The translations under genes and the position numbers were made by a program. Below, piece by piece: positions 42,392-51,229 of a stretch of DNA of 64,000 nt. Location: contig JAHFTC010000002.1 in NCBI GenBank assembly GCA_023269585.1, forward strand, positions 41,058-105,057, in the 5' to 3' direction. Below the pieces are notes generated by a model. That model was not told the origin of the DNA, did not search any database, and saw only the letters and a program-made list of their open reading frames with translations. This DNA comes from Opitutaceae bacterium (GTDB lineage: Bacteria > Verrucomicrobiota > Verrucomicrobiia > Opitutales > Opitutaceae). Position 1 is the first letter of the stretch; every line of letters begins with the position of its first letter.

Positions 42392-43177
42392 TTATTTGGA
42401 TTCGTGACAGGTGGCGGCCGGGCAGCAGAGGCCGCCCTTTTTCACCACGCCGGCGAGCACCGAGCCCGGGATGGCCAGGCTGCCGAGCAGATAGAGGACC
42501 ACGAAGACGCGGGTGGCGCCCTGCAGGAAGCTGCCCCAGCGGCTGGTGCGCAGGCCGAGCGATTGGAACGCGCTCTCGAAACCGTGCCAGAGGTGGAAGC
42601 TGAGGAGCGAGACCGCGACCAGGTAGAAGATCGCGACGAGCGGCTTCTGGAAGCCGAGGACCATCATCGTGTGGACGTCGTGCACTTCGGCGCCCTTGCC
42701 AACGATCGTCAGGCCGAGGAGGTGGAAGTCCTGCGTCATCACGTGCTCGGGCACCTGCGCGCTGGTCTTGAAGGTCTCCGGGTCCGTCACGCCCACCGTG
42801 AAATGAAGGACGTGGTAGACGATGAACGCGGCGATCACCAAGCCCGAGCCGATCATGTAGCGAGAAGCTGTTGACGCCTGGATCGTATGGTTGACGTCGT
42901 ACTTCTGGGGGCGGGCCGCCCGGTTCTCGAGCGTGAGCTGGATCGCGGCCCACAGATGGAGGCCGACGATGCCCAGCAGGCTCAGGCGGACCACCCAGAG
43001 CATGGGCCCGAGGCCCTGCAGGAAGTGGGCGTAGCCATTGATCTTGTCCGGGTGGGAGAAGATCTGGAGGTTGCCGACGAGGTGACCGCCTGCGAAGCCG
43101 AGGAGGGCCAGGCCGGTCAGTGCCATGATGTATTTCTTCCCTAGGGAGGAGCAGAAGATATTTCGAACGAGGCTCAT
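42392..43177 (-). CDS. sdhC: Succinate dehydrogenase cytochrome b subunit (b558 type)
   Basis: A 261-residue membrane anchor with five predicted helices, of the cytochrome b558 type that binds two hemes. Histidines at likely heme positions sit in [24 protein letters not shown] and [11 protein letters not shown]. It passes electrons between the iron-sulfur subunit and the quinone pool. It is the first gene of sdhC-sdhA-(ORF6N)-sdhB. The C-terminus is Cys-containing ([10 protein letters not shown]), which is unusual for the family and may bind metal. Confidence 0.9.
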   Translation of the reverse strand: MSLVRNIFCSSLGKKYIMALTGLALLGFAGGHLVGNLQIFSHPDKINGYAHFLQGLGPMLWVVRLSLLGIVGLHLWAAIQLTLENRAARPQKYDVNHTIQASTASRYMIGSGLVIAAFIVYHVLHFTVGVTDPETFKTSAQVPEHVMTQDFHLLGLTIVGKGAEVHDVHTMMVLGFQKPLVAIFYLVAVSLLSFHLWHGFESAFQSLGLRTSRWGSFLQGATRVFVVLYLLGSLAIPGSVLAGVVKKGGLCCPAATCHESK

Positions 43178-43372
43178 TGCGGGTGTGCGTTGGAAAAGGC
43201 GGGTGAGCAGGAAACGGAAGGGCCGACGCTACGCCCGCACCCCGGTCGGGCAATTCCTTATTAGCAAAAATCGCGGGTCCGCCGCCCAGCCGCTGCCGGC
43301 GCTAAAAACCGCCCCGGCGTGAGCCCTTTTCATGCGCCCCCAACCGAGCCCCGCCGGCGCCGCCGCCCTCGC

Positions 43373-44647
43373 TCAGGCCTTCGCACCCACTCCGAGCAGC
43401 TTGAGCAGCGCGAACTTCCCGCTCGAGGCGGGCGCGATGAGCTTCTTGCGCGACAACGTCACCCGCGCGCCGTCGCCGAGCATCTGCGCGATGCCGTCGG
43501 CCACTTCCGGTCGGGCGCTGTGCTCGGCCACATAGTCGAACTTCCATGCCGTCTCGCCGGTCTGGCTCAGGCAATAGTGCCAGCAGGCAAACTCGTCCGG
43601 CAGCGCCCGGTCGATGTCGGCGGGCGACACGAGCGAACCGTCCCGCCGGAAATGCAGATCGCGCTCGCGGCCCGCGAGGCGGAAGCCGCTCGGGAAGCGC
43701 TGCACGATGTCGCCGGTGAGGTAGCGCAGCAGCGGCATCGCCTCGCGGCCGCGCGTCGTCACCACAATCTGGAACGCCTCGCGGAGGTCGCGAAACGGCA
43801 CGAGCTCGATGAACACATTGGCGTCGATCGGCCGGGAGTTGTCCGCGAAGGCGTCGCCCACGAAGATGTAACCGGCCTCGGTCGAGCCGTAGAGGTCGAC
43901 CTGCGGCGCGGGAAACGCCTCGGCGATCCGCCGCCCGTGCTCGCGGCTGGCCTTGCCGTAGGTGAGGATCACGACCTGCACGCTCGGCACGCGCACCCGG
44001 CGCTTGAGCACCGCGCGGGCAAGCAGCGAGAGATAGATCGGCTCGCCCTCGATGATCTCCGGCTGCGTCGCCTGCAGCTCGAGCACGATGCGGTCCCACT
44101 CGCTCTCGAGGAACACGAACGGGTCGCTGTGCAGGTTGAGGTAGACGGTGTTCTCGATGAACCGCTGGGGGAATTCGAAATCCTCGTACGGGCAGAGGTT
44201 GCTCGAGCAGCCCACCGGCGCGAGGATCGCCCGCCGCCCCATGCGCTCCGCGTACGGGGCGAGCAGCGGATGCGCGGCGTAGGCGCGCGCCGTCTGCGCC
44301 GGCCACCAGTCGCGCTCCATGATCACGGTCATCGGGCCCTGCGTGGTGCCGGAGGTCGACTCGTACTCCCACTCCTTGCGCTGCACCTTGGCGTCGACCT
44401 CCGCGCAATCGGCGAAGAACGCGCAGTGGCCGCGCTCCACGATCTCGCGTTTGGTCAGCAGCGGGATCTCGGCATAGCCGCTCCAGTGCAGCCGGTCGCC
44501 GGCGAGTGCGTGGCGCTGCGGATACAGCGGGCTGCGCCCGTAGATCGCGCGGATCTCGCCCTCGAGCGCGTCCGGCACGAAGCCGTTGACGGCCGTGCCG
44601 AGGACCGGCGACGGATTCGCGAAATGCGGCGTGAGGGCGGCACTCAT
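43373..44647 (-). CDS. Adenylate-forming enzyme, phenylacetate-CoA ligase (PaaK)-like
   Basis: An AMP-binding protein of 424 residues if started at 44647 (436 from the methionine at 44683; the frame is open to 44833). The P-loop-like segment YESTSGTTQGPM, the DLYGSTEAGYIF motif and the C-terminal RYLTGDIVQRF ... GRERDLHFR are those of the PaaK/F390-synthetase group. It would activate a carboxylic acid as an acyl-adenylate; the substrate is unknown and no partner genes are adjacent. It is transcribed on the same strand as sdh but 195 bp downstream. Confidence 0.78.
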   Translation of the reverse strand: MSAALTPHFANPSPVLGTAVNGFVPDALEGEIRAIYGRSPLYPQRHALAGDRLHWSGYAEIPLLTKREIVERGHCAFFADCAEVDAKVQRKEWEYESTSGTTQGPMTVIMERDWWPAQTARAYAAHPLLAPYAERMGRRAILAPVGCSSNLCPYEDFEFPQRFIENTVYLNLHSDPFVFLESEWDRIVLELQATQPEIIEGEPIYLSLLARAVLKRRVRVPSVQVVILTYGKASREHGRRIAEAFPAPQVDLYGSTEAGYIFVGDAFADNSRPIDANVFIELVPFRDLREAFQIVVTTRGREAMPLLRYLTGDIVQRFPSGFRLAGRERDLHFRRDGSLVSPADIDRALPDEFACWHYCLSQTGETAWKFDYVAEHSARPEVADGIAQMLGDGARVTLSRKKLIAPASSGKFALLKLLGVGAKA

Positions 44648-44892
44648 GGTAGAGGCGCCCAAAAAAGGGTCCGCCCCCGTCATGTCAAACCACCCGGTGC
44701 GCCAAGCGGCAACGTGCTCGCGGATCGATTTCGGCCGAATCGTGGGTGCACCAGCCGCCGGCAACCCGCGGACGCCACGCCTCTTCGCCCCAGTCCTCGA
44801 TTCAAGAAACCGGGCGCCTTCTGGCCATGTCAACTATTGGTTGACATGTTCATCTTCCCGCCCGCCACACGATCCGCGCCCCGCTCAGGCGC

Positions 44893-45477
44893 TCACTTCA
44901 TCCGACCCTCGCGCCACGCGCGCAGGTAGAACAGCGCGTCGACCACCAGCGAGTGCTTGATCTCGCCGCGCTCGGCCTTCGCGACGACCTCGTCGATCGG
45001 CAGCAGGCTCACCTCGATCTCCTCGTTCGGATCGAACTGTGTCTCGCCCACGTGCACGCACCCCTCGACCAAGACGATGTGGCAGACATTGGCCTGGATC
45101 GCGGGGTTCGGGCGCACCTGTGCGAGCAGTCGCGCCGCACGTCCGGCGTATCCGGTCTCTTCACGCAGTTCGCGCACGCCGGCCGCCACCGGATCCTCGC
45201 CGGTCTCGATCACTCCTCCGGGGATCTCGAGGGTGAAGTCGTGGATGCCGAAACGGAACTGGCGGACCAGAAGCATCCGGCCGTCGTCGGTGAGGGCGAG
45301 CACGTTGACCCAGTCGTTGGCCTCGATGATCACGAACTCCCCCTCGTGCCGGTCGCGCGCATGCCGGTAGCGGGTGCGCCGCACCCGAAAGACGCGGAAG
45401 TGGTCGACCGCGGCATCAGCGAGGCGCTCCCAGACACTGGGGCGATGCGATGAAGGAGGGTGCTCGGAGTCGTTCAT
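44893..45477 (-). CDS. NUDIX hydrolase, ADP-ribose pyrophosphatase-like
   Basis: A 194-residue hydrolase of nucleoside-diphosphate-linked compounds. The full NUDIX box is present: GVIETGE, seven residues, RELREETGY. The preceding strand pair (NVLALTDDGRMLLVRQFRFGI) and the E-I-P-G-G entry are typical of ADP-sugar pyrophosphatases. The start codon lies directly at the edge of the terminator of the upstream LysM gene, so it must have its own promoter, possibly within or after the hairpin. Confidence 0.88.
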   Translation of the reverse strand: MNDSEHPPSSHRPSVWERLADAAVDHFRVFRVRRTRYRHARDRHEGEFVIIEANDWVNVLALTDDGRMLLVRQFRFGIHDFTLEIPGGVIETGEDPVAAGVRELREETGYAGRAARLLAQVRPNPAIQANVCHIVLVEGCVHVGETQFDPNEEIEVSLLPIDEVVAKAERGEIKHSLVVDALFYLRAWREGRMK

Positions 45478-45510
45478 AAAAAAGCCTCCCGGGCGCGAGC
45501 CGCGGGAGGC
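45478..45510 (-). terminator. Intrinsic terminator of the LysM gene
   Basis: On the minus strand a GC-rich stem (GCCTCCC/GGGAGGC, with further pairing inside) is followed by six Ts. It ends next to the NUDIX start codon. Confidence 0.85.
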
Positions 45511-45528
45511 GAAAGGTTCACCACGCGC

Positions 45529-46044
45529 TTACTTCGGCAGGTTGATCTTCTGGCCGACCTTCAGCTTGGTGGGTTCGAGGCCGGGATTGGCGGCCATCAG
45601 GGCGGCCGAGGTCACGCCGTGGGCACGGGCGATCTTGGCGGGAGTGTCGCCAGCCTTGATCGTGTAGTCGCCGCCGGGGCCGGGCTTGTCGGGCGCGCCG
45701 TCCTTGGTCGGCTTCGGAGCCGCCGTCTTGGCGGTCGCGAGCTTGTTCAGGTCGGTGCGGAGATTGCCCAGCTCGGTGGTGATGGCGTTGAAACCGCCCT
45801 GCGTCTGCGACGCGAGACTGTCCACCCGCTGGCGCGCGTCGGAGGCCTTGCCGCTGGCGGCGCTGACATCACCCGCCATGCTGGCGACTTGCGCCTTCGC
45901 GTTCTCGACCTCGATGGCCAACTTCTTGACCGCGCTGAGTCTGACCAAAGCCACGATGCTCAGGATAAGGCCCAGTCCGCCGAGGCCGGCGGCCAACATG
46001 GGAAGAATGCTGGGGTTGTTGTTCTCGCGAGAAATAGTATCCAT
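45529..46044 (-). CDS. Membrane-anchored LysM-domain protein
   Basis: A 171-residue protein: short cytoplasmic start, one membrane helix (about residues 14-37), a coiled-coil-like stretch with heptads (about 40-105) and a C-terminal LysM domain (GGDYTIKAGDTPAKIARAHGV ... NPGLEPTKLKVGQKINLP, about 125-170). LysM binds peptidoglycan, so it probably sits in the periplasm anchored to the inner membrane. No enzymatic domain is attached. It is a single-gene unit, closed by its own terminator. Confidence 0.88.
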   Translation of the reverse strand: MDTISRENNNPSILPMLAAGLGGLGLILSIVALVRLSAVKKLAIEVENAKAQVASMAGDVSAASGKASDARQRVDSLASQTQGGFNAITTELGNLRTDLNKLATAKTAAPKPTKDGAPDKPGPGGDYTIKAGDTPAKIARAHGVTSAALMAANPGLEPTKLKVGQKINLPK

Positions 46045-46213
46045 GGAGTGAGAAATGTAGGGCTAGACCGTTAGTCGCCTGAGCAAGCAAAGCAAGCAGT
46101 TTACTGAGCGGCTTTTACGTCCGTGCCCGGGTTGCCATTCTCTTTACGTCCATGGCCAACGGAAACATTGACACCGCACGGCGACCGCAGAGGCTTCGCA
46201 CCCGCACGAAGTC

Positions 46214-46290
46214 CGGGGCGTAGCTTAGCCTGGTAGAGCGCCTGGTTTGGGACCAGGAGGTCGAGAGTTCAAATCTCTCCGCCCCGACCA
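46214..46290 (+). tRNA. tRNA-Pro(TGG)
   Basis: A 77-nt cloverleaf: acceptor CGGGGCG paired with CGCCCCG, D-arm with AGCCTGGTAGAGC, anticodon stem CCTGG/CCAGG around TTTGGGA (anticodon TGG), T-arm GAGAG-TTCAAAT-CTCTC, discriminator A and an encoded CCA. All stems are intact. Confidence 0.95.
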
Positions 46291-46419
46291 TCTTCGCCGC
46301 CCTTGCCGGGCCCCATGAACCCGCCACGACGCGGGATCGCGCGCGCGGCGCCGTGGGACCCGGCTGGCGAATACAGCCTCGGCTGAACGTCTCCCGCGCA
46401 GGCCACAGGTCGCACCCCG

Positions 46420-46690
46420 GTGCCGCTGCCCTCCTGGGCCAACCGACGCCACGAGCCCCTCAGCGCCGGCTGGTGGCCCGCCGAGTTCTTCCCCGAGTTC
46501 CCGGGCGGCTGGCGGCCGAAATTCGGCCTCGCCCGCCCCCGCAAGGTGCCGGTGGGCGCACTGTTCCACCACACGCTCCTGCGTCGTCTCTGCCGCAACG
46601 ACCTCGCCTACCGGCCGCGCAATGTCACCGCCGGCTTCGTCGCCCGGCCGGCCGCGCTATCCGTCGCCCCTTTCTCACTACCCTGCCGCG
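46420..46690 (+). pseudogene. Possible C-terminal remnant of a hydrolase gene after the tRNA
   Basis: A plus-strand frame reads RHEPLSAGWWPAEFFPE ... RPRKVPVGALFHHTLLRRL ... AYRPRNVTAGF. The pattern of W/FFP, then RPR.-.P-GA-x-x-H, then YRP-N resembles the tail of large alpha/beta-hydrolase (lipase-like) proteins. No N-terminal part, motif or start is present (only GTG codons), and the frame runs into the opposing terminator at 46708. It may be debris left by an insertion at the tRNA-Pro gene. I see nothing else in 46291-46707. Confidence 0.3.
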
Positions 46691-46707
46691 CGACCGAAGC
46701 CGACCCG

Positions 46708-46744
46708 AAAAACAAAACGCGCACCGGGCGACCGGTGCGCGTTT
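46708..46744 (-). terminator. Intrinsic terminator of the TPR gene
   Basis: On the minus strand AAACGCGCACCGG and CCGGTGCGCGTTT form a 13-bp stem around TCGC, followed by TGTTTTT. It lies 26 bp after the stop of the YfgM-like gene. Confidence 0.88.
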
Positions 46745-46770
46745 CGTGAAAGTTACTTTTCCGCCGCCGC

Positions 46771-47523
46771 TTACTGCGAGCCGGGGAGGGTCAACTTGAG
46801 ATCGCCCCCGTCGGCCGGCGCGGCCGCCGGGGTGGCCGGTGCGAGCGGCAGGCTCATCCGCAGGGCCATCGCACGTTGCATCCACGCTCCGGCCAGATCC
46901 GTCGCCTGCACCTCGTCGAGCGCCTTGCGGGCATCGTCGAAACGCCCGGCCTCGACCGCGATCACGGCCAGATGATACTTAGCCTCGGACCGAATTCCGG
47001 CGGAGAGCTTCAGGTCAGCGGCGATCGCCTTGAACGCCTCCTCGGCCTTGCTCTTCTCGCCGCCCACGGACTGGCTGAAGGCCTGCCCGATGAGCGCGCG
47101 ACCACCAAAGGCGCTGCCAGTGGTGAGCGGTGCGGCCTTTCCATAGGCGGCCGCCGCATCGACGTACTTGCCCTCCTTGAACGCCGCGTCGCCGAGCGCG
47201 AGCCACGCCAGACCGGACAGCGGATGGCTCGAGTGCGCGGCAGTGAAGGCGCGCAGCTTGGCGACATCGCCTTCGGCCGCGGCAAACTCGGCGCCGGTGG
47301 CCTTCTCACGCTGCTCAAGGTAGTGGAGCACCAGCTCCTTGCCCACGAGGATCGCGAGCACCAGCGCGCAACTGAGCAGGATCGTCTTCTTGTTCTCGAT
47401 CCAGAAGACCTGCGCGCGCTCCTCGAAAGTCGGTTCCGGCAACGGAGTGCCGTCGGCCGACACGACCGTGGGCTCGTCGCTGGAAAGAGGGGATTTGGGT
47501 TGCGGGGTCGGCTGGCTGCTCAT
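46771..47523 (-). CDS. YfgM-like tetratricopeptide membrane protein
   Basis: A 250-residue protein with a cytoplasmic N-terminus (about 40 residues, Pro/Ser-rich), one membrane helix (TILLSCALVLAILVGKELV, about 45-63) and a periplasmic TPR-like region (LAWLALGDAAFKEGKYVDAAAAYGKA; AKYHLAVIAVEAGRFDDARKAL). This layout matches the YfgM/TPR_21 family; E. coli YfgM is an ancillary SecYEG-associated protein. The chosen start (MSSQPTPQP) removes an upstream open stretch without homology. Partner BamB, which follows yfgM in E. coli, is not present here. Confidence 0.72.
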   Translation of the reverse strand: MSSQPTPQPKSPLSSDEPTVVSADGTPLPEPTFEERAQVFWIENKKTILLSCALVLAILVGKELVLHYLEQREKATGAEFAAAEGDVAKLRAFTAAHSSHPLSGLAWLALGDAAFKEGKYVDAAAAYGKAAPLTTGSAFGGRALIGQAFSQSVGGEKSKAEEAFKAIAADLKLSAGIRSEAKYHLAVIAVEAGRFDDARKALDEVQATDLAGAWMQRAMALRMSLPLAPATPAAAPADGGDLKLTLPGSQ

Positions 47524-47811
47524 GGAGACGGAGTTTGCGAATGGAAAAGACGCGAAGCGGTAACAAACGCCCGACTCCCCGTCCAGCCTTTCCCTCCTGC
47601 GGTCGCAAAAGGCAGCGCCGACGGCCCGGGCCCGGCCACCCGCTCCCGCCCCCGCCACCACCCCGGAGGCGCGCGTTGGCACGCATCCACAGACTCCCGC
47701 CGTGGGGGAAATCCCCCTGTTGGGCGCTCACCCCGGGACCGCCATCTGTATCCTGAAATATGAGCAAGAGCCGGCAGACCGCCGCACCCACCCGCGAATG
47801 ATACTGCCGCC

Positions 47812-47949
47812 ATGCGCTTCAACCTCCGGTCCGTCTCCGTCCTGATCGTCGCCCTCGGCTGCCTGTTCTTTGCCTTCGGCGGGTTCATGCTCTTCCCGGT
47901 CGCGCTGGACCTGTGGGAGCACGGCCGGACGGCGGAACCCGCCGCTTAG
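47812..47949 (+). CDS. 45-residue single-helix membrane protein
   Basis: A short gene starting MRFNLRSVSV with one hydrophobic segment (residues 8-31: LIVALGCLFFAFGGFMLF) and a short polar end (LWEHGRTAEPAA). It lies between divergent units and 124 bp upstream of the LytS-like kinase on the same strand. I know no family; support is the clean membrane helix and start/stop structure. It might be a small regulator or subunit for the kinase, but that is speculative. Confidence 0.45.
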   Translation: MRFNLRSVSVLIVALGCLFFAFGGFMLFPVALDLWEHGRTAEPAA

Positions 47950-48048
47950 CCCTCGCGCCCTCCCCCGCACACGCCGCCCCCGTCGCCGCTCGCCGGGAGG
48001 TTTCCGCCGTTCGCCGCGATTGCCTCGCCTGCGCCCGCCCGCCTCGTA

Positions 48049-48068
48049 GGGTCGGGCCAGCCCGACCC
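48049..48068. repeat. Hairpin just upstream of the LytS-like start
   Basis: GGGTCGGGC-CA-GCCCGACCC is a perfect 9-bp inverted repeat ending 5 bp before the GTG start codon. A related sequence starting GTAGGGTCGG occurs at 55428. It may mask the start codon or be an intergenic repeat element. Confidence 0.5.
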
Positions 48069-48073
48069 ACTGC

Positions 48074-49174
48074 GTGTCCAACGACCGAAGCCACCAACCG
48101 ATCAGCAGGATCTACCTCTACGGCCAACTCGCCGGCTGGGGCGGCTTCCTCATCCTGCGGTTGTACCTCACGGCCTTCTACTGTTCGAAAACCCCGGGCA
48201 CCAACCTCGCCGACGCCTGGGTGTTGGAAACCGGCTCCCACCTCTTCGGCGCCGCCTGGTCGCACCTCACCTGGCGTTGGATCAACCGCCGCCGCCTGAT
48301 CCTGCGCGGCTACCGGCGCCTCACCATCGAAGGCGCGCTCATCGCGAACCTCGGCACCATCCCGCTCGTGCTCGCCACGTGGTACCCGAGCATCTCGACC
48401 TACGCACCGGACTTCGCCCGCTTCGGCACCTGGCCGTTCTTCTGGATGATCGTCGGCCAGAACACCCTCATCACCACCCTCTGGTTCTGGTCGCTCGTCG
48501 CGCTCATCTATTTCGACCGCGTGCGCCAGCTCGAGGTCGCCCACGCCGAGACCCGCGCCGTCGCCCGCGAAGCCCAGCTCCACGCCCTGCGCGGCCAGGT
48601 CAACCCGCACTTCCTCTTCAACAGCTTCAACTCCCTGCGCGCCCTCATCGCCCTCGATCCCGCCCGCGCCTCCGACGCCCTCACCCAGCTCTCGGGCCTG
48701 CTGCGCTACTCGCTCACCAGCGCCACCCACTCCGTCGTGCCGCTCGCCGAGGAGTTGCAGGTCGTCCAACGCTACCTCGAGCTCGAGAAGCTCCGTCTCG
48801 GCGAGCGCCTCACCGTCGTCGCCGCAATTTCGCCACACCTCGACGGCGCCCTCGTCCCGCCCATGCTTCTGCAGGGCCTGATCGAGAACGCCGTGAAGTT
48901 CGGCCCCGCCGGCCGCAAGGCCGGCGGCGAGGTCGCCTACGCGGTGGCGCTCGACGGGCCACGCCTCCGCCTCCGCGTCACCAACCCCGGCCGCCTCGCC
49001 ACCGCGACCGACTCCACCGCACTCGGGCTGCGCAACCTCCGCGACCGCCTGCGCCTGCTCTACGGCGACACCGCCAGCTTCACGCTGCGCGAGGAGGCGG
49101 GCGACCGCGTCGTCGCCGAGGCGGAATTCCCCGCCCGCCCGCCCGCCAGCCCTCCGCTGTCACCACCATCCTGA
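48074..49174 (+). CDS. LytS/YehU-type sensor histidine kinase
   Basis: A 366-residue kinase. Four hydrophobic segments (about residues 15-35, 50-70, 85-105 and 122-145) form the sensor. The His_kinase (PF06580) domain follows, with phosphorylated His179 in QVNPHFLFNSFNSLRALI, and then an HATPase domain (LIENAVKFGP, LGLRNLRDRL). It phosphorylates the LytTR regulator encoded 52 bp downstream. The start is GTG at 48074; no ATG is available before the first helix. The signal sensed is unknown. Confidence 0.9.
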   Translation: MSNDRSHQPISRIYLYGQLAGWGGFLILRLYLTAFYCSKTPGTNLADAWVLETGSHLFGAAWSHLTWRWINRRRLILRGYRRLTIEGALIANLGTIPLVLATWYPSISTYAPDFARFGTWPFFWMIVGQNTLITTLWFWSLVALIYFDRVRQLEVAHAETRAVAREAQLHALRGQVNPHFLFNSFNSLRALIALDPARASDALTQLSGLLRYSLTSATHSVVPLAEELQVVQRYLELEKLRLGERLTVVAAISPHLDGALVPPMLLQGLIENAVKFGPAGRKAGGEVAYAVALDGPRLRLRVTNPGRLATATDSTALGLRNLRDRLRLLYGDTASFTLREEAGDRVVAEAEFPARPPASPPLSPPS

Positions 49175-49226
49175 TTTCCGGAGTTCCCGCTTCTCCGCCG
49201 CTCCGCCAATCCGCACTCCGCAATTC

Positions 49227-49955
49227 ATGAAAGCCCTCGTCATCGACGACGAACCGCTCGCCCGCGCCGAGATGCGCCGCCTCCTCCGCGCGCACCCCGA
49301 CATCGAGATCGTCGGCGAGGCCGCCGATGCCGACCAGGCCCGCGCCGCGATCGAGCGCACCGCCCCTGAGCTGCTCTTCCTCGACGTCCAGATGCCCGAG
49401 GAAACCGGCTTCGACCTCCTCGCCTCTCTTGGCGGCACCGTGCCGCCCGTCATCTTCACCACCGCCTTCGACCAGCACGCCGTGCGCGCCTTCGAGTTCG
49501 GCGCCCTCGACTACCTCGTGAAGCCCGTCGAGCCCGAACGCCTCGCCCGCGCCCTCGACCGCGTGCGCAACCGAACCCTCGATACCGCGGAGGCCCCCGC
49601 CACGGAAGCCGCCCAACCCCTCCGCCCCGGCGACAAGGTCTTTGTTCGTCACAACGATCGCTGCTGGTTCGTCGCCCTCGAGGCCGTCCGCGGCGTCGAG
49701 AGCGACGGCGACTCCGTCCGCCTCTGGCTGGCCGACGCCACGCCCACGCTCCACCGCTCCCTCGCGCAGCTCGAGGAGCGCCTGCCCGCCGAGCTCTTCT
49801 TCCGCGCCAACCGCTCCGAGATCATCAACCTCCGCAACGTCGAGCGCGTCGAACCCTGGTTCAGCGGCTGCCTCAAAGCGACGCTCACCGGCGGCCGCAC
49901 CGTCGAGCTCTCCCGCCGCCAGTCGCAGCTCTTTCGCGACAGACTCGGGCTGTGA
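49227..49955 (+). CDS. LytR/AlgR-type response regulator
   Basis: A 242-residue DNA-binding regulator. The receiver domain (residues 1-115) has the acidic pair D7-D8, the phosphorylated Asp53 in LFLDVQMP, a Thr in IFTTAFD and the lysine in YLVKPVEPERL. The LytTR domain (about 135-240) shows the strand-rich pattern FVRHNDRCWFVALEAV and FFRANRSEIINLRNVERVEPW. LytTR proteins bind direct repeats and often control envelope or efflux genes. The partner kinase is directly upstream. The next rightward genes (efflux adaptor and pump) are about 1.3 kb away, beyond a convergent purU. Confidence 0.92.
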   Translation: MKALVIDDEPLARAEMRRLLRAHPDIEIVGEAADADQARAAIERTAPELLFLDVQMPEETGFDLLASLGGTVPPVIFTTAFDQHAVRAFEFGALDYLVKPVEPERLARALDRVRNRTLDTAEAPATEAAQPLRPGDKVFVRHNDRCWFVALEAVRGVESDGDSVRLWLADATPTLHRSLAQLEERLPAELFFRANRSEIINLRNVERVEPWFSGCLKATLTGGRTVELSRRQSQLFRDRLGL

Positions 49956-50134
49956 GCCGACCGCCTGCTCCGATGGAGGGCGGCGCCCCGGCGCCGACGG
50001 CTGGGTGCTCGCGCCGTTGCCGCCTTCCTGGTTTCCCCATTCTCCCTACCGGAAACCAGGCCGCAGTCCCCCTCCGTTCCTGATCTCCTGAGTTCCAGAT
50101 TATTCCGTTTCCGGAACCCGCTTCCGCGCGTTTC

Positions 50135-51010
50135 TCAGTCGAACACCACCGTCTTGCGCCCGTAGACGAGCACGCGGTGGTCGAGGTACCAGCGCACGGC
50201 CTGCGCCAGCACGAGGCGCTCGAGATCGCGCCCCTTGCGCACCAGGTCGTCAACCCCGTGGCGATGCGTCACCCGCGCGACGTCCTGATGAATGATCGGG
50301 CCGTCGTCGAGCACCGCGGTCGCGAAGTGCGCCGTGGCGCCGATGAGCTTCACGCCACGCTCATGCGCCTGGTGGTAGGGTTTGCCGCCGGCGAAGGCGG
50401 GCAGGAACGAGTGGTGGATGTTGATCACCGGGCAGCCCACGTTCGCCAGGAAATCGGGCGAAAGCACCTGCATGTAGCGCGCCATCACGACGAGCCCCGC
50501 GCCGTACTGTTTGCAGATCTCGATCTGCTGCGCCTCGGCCGCGGCCTTGGTCGCGGCCGTCACCGGCACATGGTGAAACGGCAGGCCGTAGCCCCTCGTC
50601 GCCGCCTCAAGCTCGGTGTGGTTGGAAATCACCGCCGCAAACTCACCACGGAAATCGCCCGCCTTCCAGCGCAGCAGCAGGTCATGGAAACAGTGGTCGA
50701 ACTTCGAGACGAACAGCACCATGCGCAACCGCTCGGTCGACACCCGCACCTCGGTCTTCATCCCGAGGCTGTCGCCGAAAGCGGCAAACTCGCGCACATC
50801 GATCGCTGGGTCGCCCTCGGGCACCCACTCCATGCGCTGGAAGAACACGCCCGCCTCCTCGTCGCGGTGCTGGTCGGCGTGCAGGATGTTGCCCCCGCGC
50901 AGCGAGATCCAGCCGGCGACATTCGCCACGATGCCGCGGCGGTCCGGCCCGTGCAGCAGGGCGGTGATGATGGGGGCGGAGGCGTTCGACGCGGAGGACA
51001 CGATGCCCAA
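50135..51010 (-). CDS. purU: Formyltetrahydrofolate deformylase
   Basis: A 291-residue enzyme that hydrolyses 10-formyl-THF to formate and THF, supplying formate for PurT. An N-terminal ACT domain (residues about 12-90: LLHGPDRRGIVANVAGWISLRGGNI) is followed by a formyltransferase domain with the catalytic NIHHSFLPAFAG segment (Asn, His) and a later Asp in AVLDDGPII. Length and domain order are canonical. It is a single-gene unit on the minus strand between the two-component pair and the efflux genes. Confidence 0.93.
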   Translation of the reverse strand: MGIVSSASNASAPIITALLHGPDRRGIVANVAGWISLRGGNILHADQHRDEEAGVFFQRMEWVPEGDPAIDVREFAAFGDSLGMKTEVRVSTERLRMVLFVSKFDHCFHDLLLRWKAGDFRGEFAAVISNHTELEAATRGYGLPFHHVPVTAATKAAAEAQQIEICKQYGAGLVVMARYMQVLSPDFLANVGCPVINIHHSFLPAFAGGKPYHQAHERGVKLIGATAHFATAVLDDGPIIHQDVARVTHRHGVDDLVRKGRDLERLVLAQAVRWYLDHRVLVYGRKTVVFD

Positions 51011-51229
51011 CCGCTAGTGTCCCGCTCCGCCCACGGCAAACCGCGTTTTCAACCCAGTGCGCAAAACGCTTTCCGCCGTAACGGCGTCGCGCCCCATCAC
51101 GTCTCCCGCGCGAACCGACCGGCCCAAGCAGCCGCGCGGTGCGTCACCGAAACGTTTCCTCCCTCACCCGCCAATCCGCCCTGCCTCATTGCCAACGCGC
51201 GCCACACCCGCAAAGCTCCGCCCTCCCTT

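Noticed and set aside
40153-42603. An 816-codon frame antisense to sdhA
   Set aside because: It is the mirror of a well-supported gene and its translation is repetitive Val/Gly/Ala/Glu sequence.
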